Positions 1 through 6,096 of a DNA stretch of 14,875 nucleotides are shown piece after piece; position 1 is the first letter of the stretch, and every line of letters starts with the position of its first letter. Origin of the DNA: Comamonadaceae bacterium (GTDB lineage Bacteria; Pseudomonadota; Gammaproteobacteria; Burkholderiales; Burkholderiaceae); assembly GCA_947505995.1 (NCBI GenBank), contig CANNNB010000037.1, forward strand, positions 1 through 14,875, in the 5' to 3' direction. The notes under the pieces are model-generated. The model saw only the letters and a program-made list of their open reading frames with translations. It did no database searches and was not told the origin of the DNA. The translations under genes and the position numbers were made by a program.

Positions 1-339
1 CAGTTCAAAGTGGTGGGCACATTTGACCGCACGCAATTTACGAACATGGATGCTGCTGCTTCTGCTTCTTTGCAAAACCTGCGTGATTCATTCACATCGC
101 CGGTGACCTTTATCACAAGCAGTGTGGCCACAACCATTGCCACTTGGAAGAACACCCAGCGATCTGACGAAGCTTTGCAAAAAAGTTTAAGCGAACAAAA
201 GTCGTCTATCACTGGTGTGAACTTAGACGAAGAAGCAGCCAACTTGGTTAAGTACCAACAGCTCTACAACGCCTCTAGCAAATTGATGCAAACAGGCAAA
301 CAAATGTTTGACACCTTGCTAGGCATGTTGTCTGGTTAA
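1..339 (+). CDS. flgK: Flagellar hook-associated protein 1 (FlgK), 3' end only
   Basis: The open frame runs in from the window edge (first codon CAG at base 1) and stops with TAA at 337-339, so only the C-terminal 112 or so residues are present. The last 45 residues carry the FlgK/FlgE-type C-terminal signature: NLDEEAANLVKYQQLY followed by an amphipathic helix ending in FDTLLGML. FlgK is the first hook-filament junction protein. It is exported by the flagellar type III system, and its terminal helices form the coiled-coil inner tube of the junction. flgL follows after 22 bases, the usual flgK-flgL order. Identification is firm; the start lies outside the window. Confidence 0.93.
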   Translation, partial: QFKVVGTFDRTQFTNMDAAASASLQNLRDSFTSPVTFITSSVATTIATWKNTQRSDEALQKSLSEQKSSITGVNLDEEAANLVKYQQLYNASSKLMQTGKQMFDTLLGMLSG

Positions 340-361
340 TGATTAAACGAGGACCTACACC

Positions 362-1195
362 ATGAGAATTAGCAGCCAACAGGTCTTTGACAGCGGCGTC
401 TCGTCCATGCAGCAACACACTTCCGATGTGGTGAAGTATCAACAGCAAATTTCTTCTGGCCGAAAATATCAAATGGCATCTGATGATGCATTGGCTGCGG
501 GTTTGGGTGTGCAGATTGATTTAGACAATGCGCAATTTGCCATGTTCAAAGTGAATCAAAATCACATCACTGCTTCGTTGGCATCGACCGACTCACAATT
601 GAATAACATCAATCTTGCTTTGACTAAGTTTCAGCAAATGATGGTGCAGGCAGGCAACGGTACTTTGGGTGTCGATGGCCTGAAAATATTAGGCCAGCAG
701 GCGGGCACCTTGTACAACACTGTGAATCAAATGTCGCAGGCCAAGGACGCCAATGGTGAACAAATCTTGAGGGCTACTGCACCTTCCAGTGTGTTGGTGG
801 CGCCCAATGTCAGTTTAGAAACCGCATTGAGTTTTGATGAAGTCATGTTGGCTCCTAACGGCATGACACAAAGTGTCATGACTTTCATGGGCTCGGTGCG
901 CGACAAACTCACGGCCGGAACCGCCTTGTCGTCGGGCGACATGGACAACATTCAATTGGTCCTCAAACAAGTCACCAGGGCTCAAGTGAAAACTGGGCTT
1001 TTGCAGAACCAACTCGATGCCGCCACCGAAGCGGCCGATGTGCAAAAAAACAATGTCGAAGTACAGCGCAGCAACTTGCTTGACACCGATTTAGCAACAG
1101 CAACGGCAGGTTTGGTGAAGTCCAACGCCTTATTGCAAGCCGCTCAATCGATCATGACCAAGCTGGATGCCAATTCACTCTTTCAAAAATTGTGA
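362..1195 (+). CDS. flgL: Flagellar hook-associated protein 3 (FlgL)
   Basis: This is a 277-residue flagellin-family junction protein, the second hook-filament adaptor, placed between FlgK and the flagellin filament. The N-terminus (MRISSQQVFDSGVSSMQQ, then a QQISSGRKYQMASDDALAA segment) matches the FlgL/flagellin N-terminal helix pattern. The last 45 residues (LLDTDLATATAGLVKSNALL to SLFQKL) match the C-terminal D0/D1 helix. It is shorter than the roughly 317 residues of enteric FlgL, the reduction falling in the variable middle domain. The ATG start is supported by a GAGGA Shine-Dalgarno sequence at 349-353, 8 bases upstream. It is co-transcribed with flgK. No terminator is visible after it, but 130 non-coding bases separate it from motA. 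Confidence 0.92.
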   Translation: MRISSQQVFDSGVSSMQQHTSDVVKYQQQISSGRKYQMASDDALAAGLGVQIDLDNAQFAMFKVNQNHITASLASTDSQLNNINLALTKFQQMMVQAGNGTLGVDGLKILGQQAGTLYNTVNQMSQAKDANGEQILRATAPSSVLVAPNVSLETALSFDEVMLAPNGMTQSVMTFMGSVRDKLTAGTALSSGDMDNIQLVLKQVTRAQVKTGLLQNQLDAATEAADVQKNNVEVQRSNLLDTDLATATAGLVKSNALLQAAQSIMTKLDANSLFQKL

Positions 1196-1222
1196 TTGAA
1201 TTGAGGGGCTGTATTACGAGCC

Positions 1223-1243
1223 TGATATTCTGACTGGATATCA
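1223..1243. promoter_or_regulatory. Dyad in the flgL-motA intergenic region
   Basis: TGATAT (1223-1228) and its perfect inverted copy ATATCA (1238-1243) flank a 9-base spacer, giving a 21-base operator-like dyad. It lies 27 bases after the flgL stop and about 80 bases before motA. The AT-rich stem without a T-run argues against a terminator. No convincing sigma-70 or sigma-28 promoter could be placed in the 130-base gap, so a regulatory role is only a possibility. Confidence 0.25.
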
Positions 1244-1325
1244 AACTTGTAATGCTGAGCAATTTATTTGATGCTAATATTTTTTGATTTACTTTTAACC
1301 TCGCGGCACAGTCCGTTGTATTGAT

Positions 1326-2204
1326 ATGAACATTGGTGCTGGTTGGATTATTGCCCTTGGGTCTTGTGTTTTTGGCTTCTTATGGCTAGGCGGTACCTAC
1401 GAGCAGTTGTGGGTGCCGCAAGAATATTTGATCATTTTTGGCGCTGCATTGGGCACCTTGGTGGCTTCAAACAAATGGCGCAACCTGAAAAGCTTGGGAC
1501 GCGCTTTCTTCCGTATTTTTCTGCCTTCTCATAGCGGTAAAGATGCCAACTTGGGGCTTCTTTGCCTCATGTTTGAATTGTTGCAAAAGATCAAACGCGA
1601 TGGCGCCTTGTCGATTGAGGGTGACATTTCCGATCCCAAACAAAGCGAGCTTTTTACCAAATACCCCACTGTTCTTAAAAGCGATCGCCTCATTGAATTC
1701 ATTACCGACTATTTCAGAATGATGATGGACGGCACTGTGACCTTAGGGCAACTCGAGTCAGTGATGGCGCAGGAAATTGAAGTGATGAATCAAGAAGCGC
1801 TTGAGCCGTCTGAATCCATTGCCACACTGGCCGATAGCATGCCCGCATTTGGTATTGTGGCAGCCATTATTGGCGTTGTTCATGCCTTGACGTCCATTAA
1901 AACTGGCATTGGTCCTGGTGAAATTGGTGACCTGATTTCGGAGGCCTTGATTGGGACATTGCTGGGCGTGTTTTCTGCCTACGCCATGATGTTGCCCATC
2001 AGCCGCTCCATGGAGCAACTGGCTTCTGCAGACGTCAAGCCTTACGAAGCTGTGAAAGAAATTTTGATTGCCAACTACAGCAATTTTTCACCCATGATTG
2101 CGGTGGAATATGGCCGTAAAGTGATGTTCACAGACCAGCGGCCCACCATGACCGAACTGGCTGAGGGCGTCATGGCCACCTCGGGCAACAAGTTGACGGG
2201 TTAA
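1326..2204 (+). CDS. motA: Flagellar motor stator protein MotA
   Basis: This 292-residue inner-membrane protein is close to the 295 residues of E. coli MotA. Together with MotB it forms the proton channel that drives flagellar rotation. Hydrophobic segments lie near residues 7-22 and 33-48, with a second pair near 173-190 and 205-225. Functionally important family positions are present: Pro173 in SMPAFGIVAAIIGVVHA, the second proline at 224 (MMLPIS), and a charged cytoplasmic loop with Lys90/Arg91 and Glu98 in the place of E. coli Arg90 and Glu98, which contact FliG. The C-terminus (SPMIAVEYGRKVMF) is typical. No clear Shine-Dalgarno sequence precedes the ATG at 1326, but no better in-frame start exists. 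motB starts 4 bases after the stop, which implies translational coupling. Confidence 0.94.
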   Translation: MNIGAGWIIALGSCVFGFLWLGGTYEQLWVPQEYLIIFGAALGTLVASNKWRNLKSLGRAFFRIFLPSHSGKDANLGLLCLMFELLQKIKRDGALSIEGDISDPKQSELFTKYPTVLKSDRLIEFITDYFRMMMDGTVTLGQLESVMAQEIEVMNQEALEPSESIATLADSMPAFGIVAAIIGVVHALTSIKTGIGPGEIGDLISEALIGTLLGVFSAYAMMLPISRSMEQLASADVKPYEAVKEILIANYSNFSPMIAVEYGRKVMFTDQRPTMTELAEGVMATSGNKLTG

Positions 2205-2208
2205 TGGA

Positions 2209-2982
2209 ATGACACCGGCCACCGTCACTGACGTTCCAAGCTCAGAAGATCCCTCTGAGATACCAACGCTACCCCTTAAACCCGGGCCTGGCACCAAAAC
2301 AAAACCCACCATATCAAGACGTTTCCACAAGAAGAAAATCAAAAAGCTAAGCGCGCATGGTGCTTGGAAATTGGTTTATGCCGACTTCGTCACGGTGCTC
2401 ATGGCTTTTTTCATTGTGGTGTGGGTCATGCTTTTTGACAACATTTCAAAACGCGAACGGATTGACACTTCTTGCATTGAGCCCGTCGCCAACGAACTGA
2501 AAGCGCTCATCGCTGGCGATGCAGGCCTTCAATCTGGCAAGGCCCCTTTCGACATTGACTACTCCTCAGACGGGTTGCGCATTACCTTGAAAGACGCCGG
2601 GGACCCCTTGTTCCAAAGAGGTGGCACCATCTTGTCAGACTTTGCTAAAAAGCAATTTCAAAAAATTGCGGCAGTGGCAAACAAATGCCCGACTCACAAA
2701 TTAAAAATTGAGGGCTATACCGATGCAGAGCCTTATGGCGGCGGCGGCACTGTTGGTTACAGCAATTGGGAGTTGTCTGCCGAGCGTGCCAATTCGGCCA
2801 GACGAGAATTGATTCTTGAAAAGGTGCCAATTGAACGCATTTCACAAGTCATTGGCTACGGCGACAGCGTGCCTTCTATGGTGCAAGACCCAACCAACCC
2901 CTTGAACCGCCGAATTTCAATTACGATCATTCCACCCAAAATTAAGGGTGAGGTCAAAATGGGTGGCTTGTCACCTATCTAA
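2209..2982 (+). CDS. motB: Flagellar motor stator protein MotB
   Basis: This 257-residue peptidoglycan-anchored stator subunit begins with an N-terminal basic segment (residues 37-46). A single membrane helix at about 54-75 follows, opening with WKLVYADF. Asp59 in this motif corresponds to the essential proton-binding Asp32 of E. coli MotB. Residues 120-242 form an OmpA-like peptidoglycan-binding domain with the characteristic LKIEGYTD strand, the LSAERANSARR helix and a NRRISITI end. The cytoplasmic tail before the helix is about 27 residues longer than in E. coli and rich in Pro and Thr. The gene starts 4 bases after motA with no strong ribosome site of its own, so it is probably translationally coupled. 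The stop at 2980-2982 faces the convergent SPOR-domain gene 49 bases away. Confidence 0.93.
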   Translation: MTPATVTDVPSSEDPSEIPTLPLKPGPGTKTKPTISRRFHKKKIKKLSAHGAWKLVYADFVTVLMAFFIVVWVMLFDNISKRERIDTSCIEPVANELKALIAGDAGLQSGKAPFDIDYSSDGLRITLKDAGDPLFQRGGTILSDFAKKQFQKIAAVANKCPTHKLKIEGYTDAEPYGGGGTVGYSNWELSAERANSARRELILEKVPIERISQVIGYGDSVPSMVQDPTNPLNRRISITIIPPKIKGEVKMGGLSPI

Positions 2983-3031
2983 AAACTGACTCTGCTGCAA
3001 ATTCATCAAGGCTTGGGGGGCTTCAAATCAA

Positions 3032-4402
3032 TCAGGGTTTGGGCTTGTTAGGAGCAGCCTGAGTGGTGGCCATTTGAACCGATGTGATGGTGACATTGGT
3101 TGGCAGTTTTAACCGGGTGATGGTATTTTTAGCGCGGTCGACTGACCTGAAAGGGCCTGTCATGACGGCAAATCTGGCTTCGTCTTTGCCCTCCGTAAAT
3201 ACCGGCGTAATGCGCGCATTGACCAGCCACTCTTTGTTTCTAATAAAAGCGCGTGCTTCTTTGACTGAGGCAAAACTTCCATGCTCAAGCACATAAGCCT
3301 CAGCAGGCAAACTCTTGAGCCACAGACGCCCCTGAATAGCCGCTTCGGGCAACTCGGTAATGACTTTGACTTCGGGCGCTTTCTCGGCAGGCGGGGGGGG
3401 CGGATTGATGGCCGGCGCAGGCTGGGGGGGAGGCGGTTCTGACACCAGTTCGACCTTAGGCTCTAGCTGCGTTAAATTAGGCGCCCCAGGCTGAGGTTCT
3501 TTGCTGACATTTTCTGGGGGACTTGCTTCGGTCTTAGTTTCCACAGGCGGCGCAATTTCTTTCTTTGGCTGCGCAGCAATTCTGACCCAAGTGCCAACCC
3601 TGGCCAAAAATTCATCGCCCACTTCTGGGTTCATCCAAAAAGCCACGCCCATTGAAATGGCAAGCAAGCCTACAACGATCACCGAGAGTGCGAGGTTTCG
3701 CGCTATGTTGCTGGGCTTTTTGGCTACGGGTTGTTTGACGGCCGCTTTGGCCGAGTTGGGGGTGCTGTTGGAGGAGGCAGTTTGAGAAGGCGCCCTCTTG
3801 ACGGCCGATTTGGTAAGGCGATTGAAAAATTCGACTGCCGCTTCCTCTTGGCCGTTTTTGCGCGCCTGCTGAATGGTGGCCAATTTTTGTTCTGAGGTGG
3901 GCAGTTCTAAGGACCAAGAGATGAATTGCTTGTTTTCATTGGCAATGGCATCGCCCTGAGCAGGTCCTTGTGTGAACATGAGAACGACGCTAATACCGGC
4001 ACCGGGAAATTGTTGAATCAGGCGGGTGAGGAGCTGAATTTCGTGGCCGCCCATGGCATTGGCATCGTGAACCACCCACACCTTTTCAGGCCCTAAGCCA
4101 TTGCGTGTTTTGGTGGCGACGTCCAATGAAAGTGTGTTGAGCAACTGGTTGAATCGCTCTAACATGGCATCGGTGTCCCGAGGCAAGAAAACTTCTAGCT
4201 GGCTGTGTGGTAATTTTTGTTTGATGCGCCGAACAAATGAGGCGCCGTAATGATCAATGAGTTCATTGGACTCACTGGAGATAACCACGCTTTTGCAGTC
4301 TTGCACCAGCGCGCTGAGGCAACTCTCCATTTGCAGGCGATCGGTGACCCTGAAAAAGAACTCAGAAGTCGAATCTTGGCCGCGTGCTCCGAACTCACTC
4401 AT
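3032..4402 (-). CDS. DamX-like SPOR-domain inner-membrane protein with degenerate ATPase-like N-domain
   Basis: The protein has about 456 residues from the ATG at 4402. A TTG three codons upstream (4411) has a better placed GAGA and could be the true start. Architecture, counted from the TTG: an alpha/beta cytoplasmic domain (20-200), a basic Ala/Ser/Pro segment, one membrane helix (238-259), a long Pro/Glu-rich periplasmic linker (282-360) with PPPP and PPPPP runs, and a C-terminal SPOR domain (about 368-445: LEHGSFASVKEARAFI, then FAVMTGPFRSVDRAKN). SPOR domains bind denuded septal peptidoglycan, and the order matches the cell-division protein DamX. The N-domain has a Walker-B-like strand (VWVVHDANAM), but the expected P-loop strand reads VVISSESNEL without GKT, so it probably does not hydrolyse ATP. 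It lies downstream of bactofilin on the same strand. DamX equivalence is inferred from architecture. Confidence 0.75.
   Translation of the reverse strand: MSEFGARGQDSTSEFFFRVTDRLQMESCLSALVQDCKSVVISSESNELIDHYGASFVRRIKQKLPHSQLEVFLPRDTDAMLERFNQLLNTLSLDVATKTRNGLGPEKVWVVHDANAMGGHEIQLLTRLIQQFPGAGISVVLMFTQGPAQGDAIANENKQFISWSLELPTSEQKLATIQQARKNGQEEAAVEFFNRLTKSAVKRAPSQTASSNSTPNSAKAAVKQPVAKKPSNIARNLALSVIVVGLLAISMGVAFWMNPEVGDEFLARVGTWVRIAAQPKKEIAPPVETKTEASPPENVSKEPQPGAPNLTQLEPKVELVSEPPPPQPAPAINPPPPPAEKAPEVKVITELPEAAIQGRLWLKSLPAEAYVLEHGSFASVKEARAFIRNKEWLVNARITPVFTEGKDEARFAVMTGPFRSVDRAKNTITRLKLPTNVTITSVQMATTQAAPNKPKP
3393..3430. repeat. Paired homopolymer G8 and G7 tracts (C-runs in coding strand)
   Basis: A G8 run (3393-3400) and a G7 run (3424-3430) lie 23 bases apart within the SPOR-protein gene. 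On the coding strand they are C-runs encoding parts of the PPPP and PPPPP stretches of the periplasmic linker, just before the SPOR domain. Runs of this length are slippage-prone. A one-base change would remove the SPOR domain. The frame is intact in this copy. Confidence 0.7.
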
Positions 4403-4441
4403 AGCATGCAAAAAGTCTCATGGGGCTTGTGTCAGTCATTC

Positions 4442-4456
4442 GTATCACAATGATAC
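4442..4456. promoter_or_regulatory. Perfect 6-3-6 dyad upstream of the SPOR-domain gene
   Basis: GTATCA (4442-4447), CAA, TGATAC (4451-4456) form a perfect dyad in the 96-base gap between the bactofilin stop and the SPOR-domain start. Read on the minus strand it contains TATCAT, a 5-of-6 match to a sigma-70 -10 box. No good -35 element sits at the right distance. It could be an operator overlapping an internal promoter. The evidence is pattern only. Confidence 0.3.
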
Positions 4457-4507
4457 TCAAAATTGCCCCATTGTAGGCTTGCTGGCAAGAAGCTCAGCAA
4501 ATTTGAT

Positions 4508-4948
4508 TTACGGGGCGTTTTGAGCCGACTGCGCGCTTTGGATCGCAGCTTGCGCGCCTGAAGCCGAGTCATTGAGTATCTTGCTCTGAATGACAAGCCC
4601 CGACAACTTGGCCCCATGTTCAACAGCGATAGACCCATAGGAAATATCGCCTTGTACCGAGGAGTCTTTTTGAAGCTCAACCCGATCGGCAGCATGAATG
4701 TTGCCAAAAACTTTACCCGCCACCATGACGCGGTGTGCCTTGACGTCGCCCGTCACCTCGCCTGTCGGGCCAATGGCCACTGCAATTTTGCAATCTGGCG
4801 CAGACTCAATATTGCCCAAAACTCGACCGTCAATGCGAATACTGTCTAGCAGCACCATGTTGCCCTGAATGGTGGTTGTCCGCCCAACGATGGTGTCAAA
4901 TTTTTCTGAGTTCGTGGCCATCGATTTGCGGCTGAATTGATCGAACAT
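4508..4948 (-). CDS. Bactofilin (polymer-forming cytoskeletal protein)
   Basis: This 146-residue protein belongs to the bactofilin (DUF583) family, which forms nucleotide-independent beta-helical filaments on the inner membrane and organises local peptidoglycan synthesis or hydrolysis. The core (about 17-122) shows the repeated short-strand pattern of the family: IVGRTTTIQGN, IRIDGRVLGNIES, GPTGEVTGDVKA, MVAGKVFGNIHA, VQGDISYGSIAVEHGA. Flexible tails flank it: a short N-terminal MFDQFSRKS segment and a Ser/Ala/Gln C-terminus. Start choice is supported by AAGAGG on the minus strand (4953-4958), 4 bases before the ATG. It lies 41 bases downstream of an M23 endopeptidase on the same strand, the bactofilin/M23 pairing known from other proteobacteria, so the two probably act together. 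Confidence 0.92.
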   Translation of the reverse strand: MFDQFSRKSMATNSEKFDTIVGRTTTIQGNMVLLDSIRIDGRVLGNIESAPDCKIAVAIGPTGEVTGDVKAHRVMVAGKVFGNIHAADRVELQKDSSVQGDISYGSIAVEHGAKLSGLVIQSKILNDSASGAQAAIQSAQSAQNAP

Positions 4949-4989
4949 AGTGCCTCTTTGCTGGGTTAATGGTTTATTGAGTGAACAAT

Positions 4990-5931
4990 TTAATTCGGTG
5001 TGGCAGGTAAAACAGTGAGCGGGTTAAGAACCCGACCATTTTGAAAAATTTCGTAATGCAAATGAGGCCCTGTCGATCGGCCTGTGTTGCCCACGTTGCC
5101 TATTGGGGTGCCGCTTTGAACAGGCGTGTTTTCCTTGACCAAGCGCTTGCTGAGATGTGCATAGCGAGTCAGGAAGTTTTCGGCATGCTTGATTTCAATC
5201 ACATTGCCATAAGTTGCATCCCATTCCGAACGAACCACCTGACCTTTGGCCGGCGCAACAACAGGGGTTCCAATTTCTGCAGAAAAATCAATGCCTTCAT
5301 GCATGGCCAAGACGCCCGTGAATGGATCGTTTCGCAATCCAAAACCACTGGTCAATCGAAATTCGCTTTGAATGGGCAGGCCAATGGGCAGCGCCTCTAG
5401 CCACGTTAAGTGCTGCTCCCAATGTTGATGTTGAATGCTTAACAACTGGTTGACTGAATGCACTTGTGCCGCGGTTTGTTGCAACTCGGTTTGGAGAGGT
5501 TGCTTGAAAATTTGGCCCATGAAATTTTGACTCATGCTTGGCAAAACAAACGGGCCGCCTTTTGAATTTTGTGTGGAGGGGCTTCGATCTTTCAAGCCTG
5601 CCGGCGTCGCCAAACTCATGAATCTGTTTTTGAGGACTTCCAGTTTTTTCACGTCTTGAACGGTTTGATCCAACGATGCTTGAAGTTGTCTCAAGTTTTG
5701 CCTGTAGACAGACTCCATTCGCATTTGCTCCGCTTCGGTCGTGACGCCGCCCAAGCTGCGTGCAAGATCGGGGTTGTACTCGACGGCAACCCTTAAGCCA
5801 ACCCAATTGAGCGCAAAACCCAAAAGCAGCAGCGCCATGCCCAAAGCACCTGCAGCAATGAGCATATTGCGCGCAGTGACGGAGATCGATTTAACCTGGC
5901 CAGTCGGGCCAGAAAGCCACATGAGTTGCAT
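4990..5931 (-). CDS. Membrane-anchored M23 (LytM-type) peptidoglycan endopeptidase, LmdC-like
   Basis: This 313-residue protein has a short cytoplasmic N-terminus, one membrane helix (about 23-44), a periplasmic coiled-coil region (about 66-175) and a C-terminal M23 zinc metallopeptidase domain (about 190-308). The metal ligands and catalytic residues are all present: His211 and Asp215 in HEGIDF, His259 in RYAHLSK, and His290/His292 in GPHLHYE. It should therefore be an active enzyme cutting peptide crosslinks in peptidoglycan, not a degenerate LytM activator of the EnvC/NlpD kind. Topology and the adjoining bactofilin gene resemble the bactofilin-controlled LmdC peptidases. A second ATG lies three codons downstream; neither start has a clear Shine-Dalgarno sequence. 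It is probably the first gene of the operon with bactofilin. Confidence 0.9.
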   Translation of the reverse strand: MQLMWLSGPTGQVKSISVTARNMLIAAGALGMALLLLGFALNWVGLRVAVEYNPDLARSLGGVTTEAEQMRMESVYRQNLRQLQASLDQTVQDVKKLEVLKNRFMSLATPAGLKDRSPSTQNSKGGPFVLPSMSQNFMGQIFKQPLQTELQQTAAQVHSVNQLLSIQHQHWEQHLTWLEALPIGLPIQSEFRLTSGFGLRNDPFTGVLAMHEGIDFSAEIGTPVVAPAKGQVVRSEWDATYGNVIEIKHAENFLTRYAHLSKRLVKENTPVQSGTPIGNVGNTGRSTGPHLHYEIFQNGRVLNPLTVLPATPN

Positions 5932-5956
5932 GAGTTTTAAGAGGTTTGGGAGGCGG

Positions 5957-5985
5957 ATTCTAGGCAGTACTGGCTGTCACGTCCA
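5957..5985 (-). promoter_or_regulatory. Candidate sigma-70 promoter for the M23-bactofilin operon
   Basis: On the minus strand a TGGACG -35-like box (5980-5985, 4 of 6 to consensus) is followed after 17 bases by TAGAAT (5957-5962, 5 of 6). The -10 box ends 25 bases before the M23 start codon. Placement and spacing are right for the first gene of the minus-strand group. The call rests on pattern only. Confidence 0.4.
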
Positions 5986-6006
5986 GCCCATGACTTGAGG
6001 TATTTC

Positions 6007-6056
6007 TTCTAAAAAGTAGAATAACTTGCTGTTTTATATAAGGATCATTAGAATAA
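6007..6056. repeat. Operator-like dyad and direct repeats in the divergent promoter region
   Basis: An inverted repeat TTCTA-AAAAG-TAGAA spans 6007-6021. The octamer TAGAATAA occurs twice, at 6017-6024 and 6049-6056, 32 bases apart start to start (about three helical turns), and the second copy overlaps the predicted -10 box of the RodZ-like gene. This could be a binding site for a regulator of one or both divergent genes. The sequence is AT-rich, so chance is a real alternative. Confidence 0.3.
6026..6054 (+). promoter_or_regulatory. Candidate sigma-70 promoter for the RodZ-like gene
   Basis: TTGCTG (6026-6031) and TAGAAT (6049-6054, 5 of 6 to the -10 consensus) are separated by exactly 17 bases. 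Transcription would start near 6061 and give a leader of about 36 bases before the ATG at 6097. It is divergent from the M23 promoter candidate in the same 165-base intergenic region. Confidence 0.45.
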
Positions 6057-6096
6057 AGTCGTCAAAAATATTTACGCCCTCACCTCATCAAGCCCC

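Noticed and set aside
362..1195. FlgL as a truncated pseudogene because of its 277-residue length
   Set aside because: Both conserved terminal helices are intact and the loss is in the variable middle domain, which is normal variation in this family.
2965..2980. GGTG/CACC hairpin at the end of motB as a terminator
   Set aside because: The stem is only 4 bp, it lies inside the coding region, and it is not followed by a T-tract on the plus strand.
3011..3027. GGCTT repeats around a G6 run between motB and the SPOR-domain gene, as a possible shared terminator
   Set aside because: The GGCTT copies are direct, not inverted, so no stable stem forms; there is also no suitable T-run on either strand.
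4476..4494. CTTGC-GCAAG inverted repeat after bactofilin as a terminator
   Set aside because: The loop would be 2 bases (or the stem only 4 bp) and no T-run follows on the minus strand.
5297..5806. 169-residue open frame inside the M23 peptidase gene
   Set aside because: It is an alternate-frame shadow of a gene with all catalytic motifs in its own frame.
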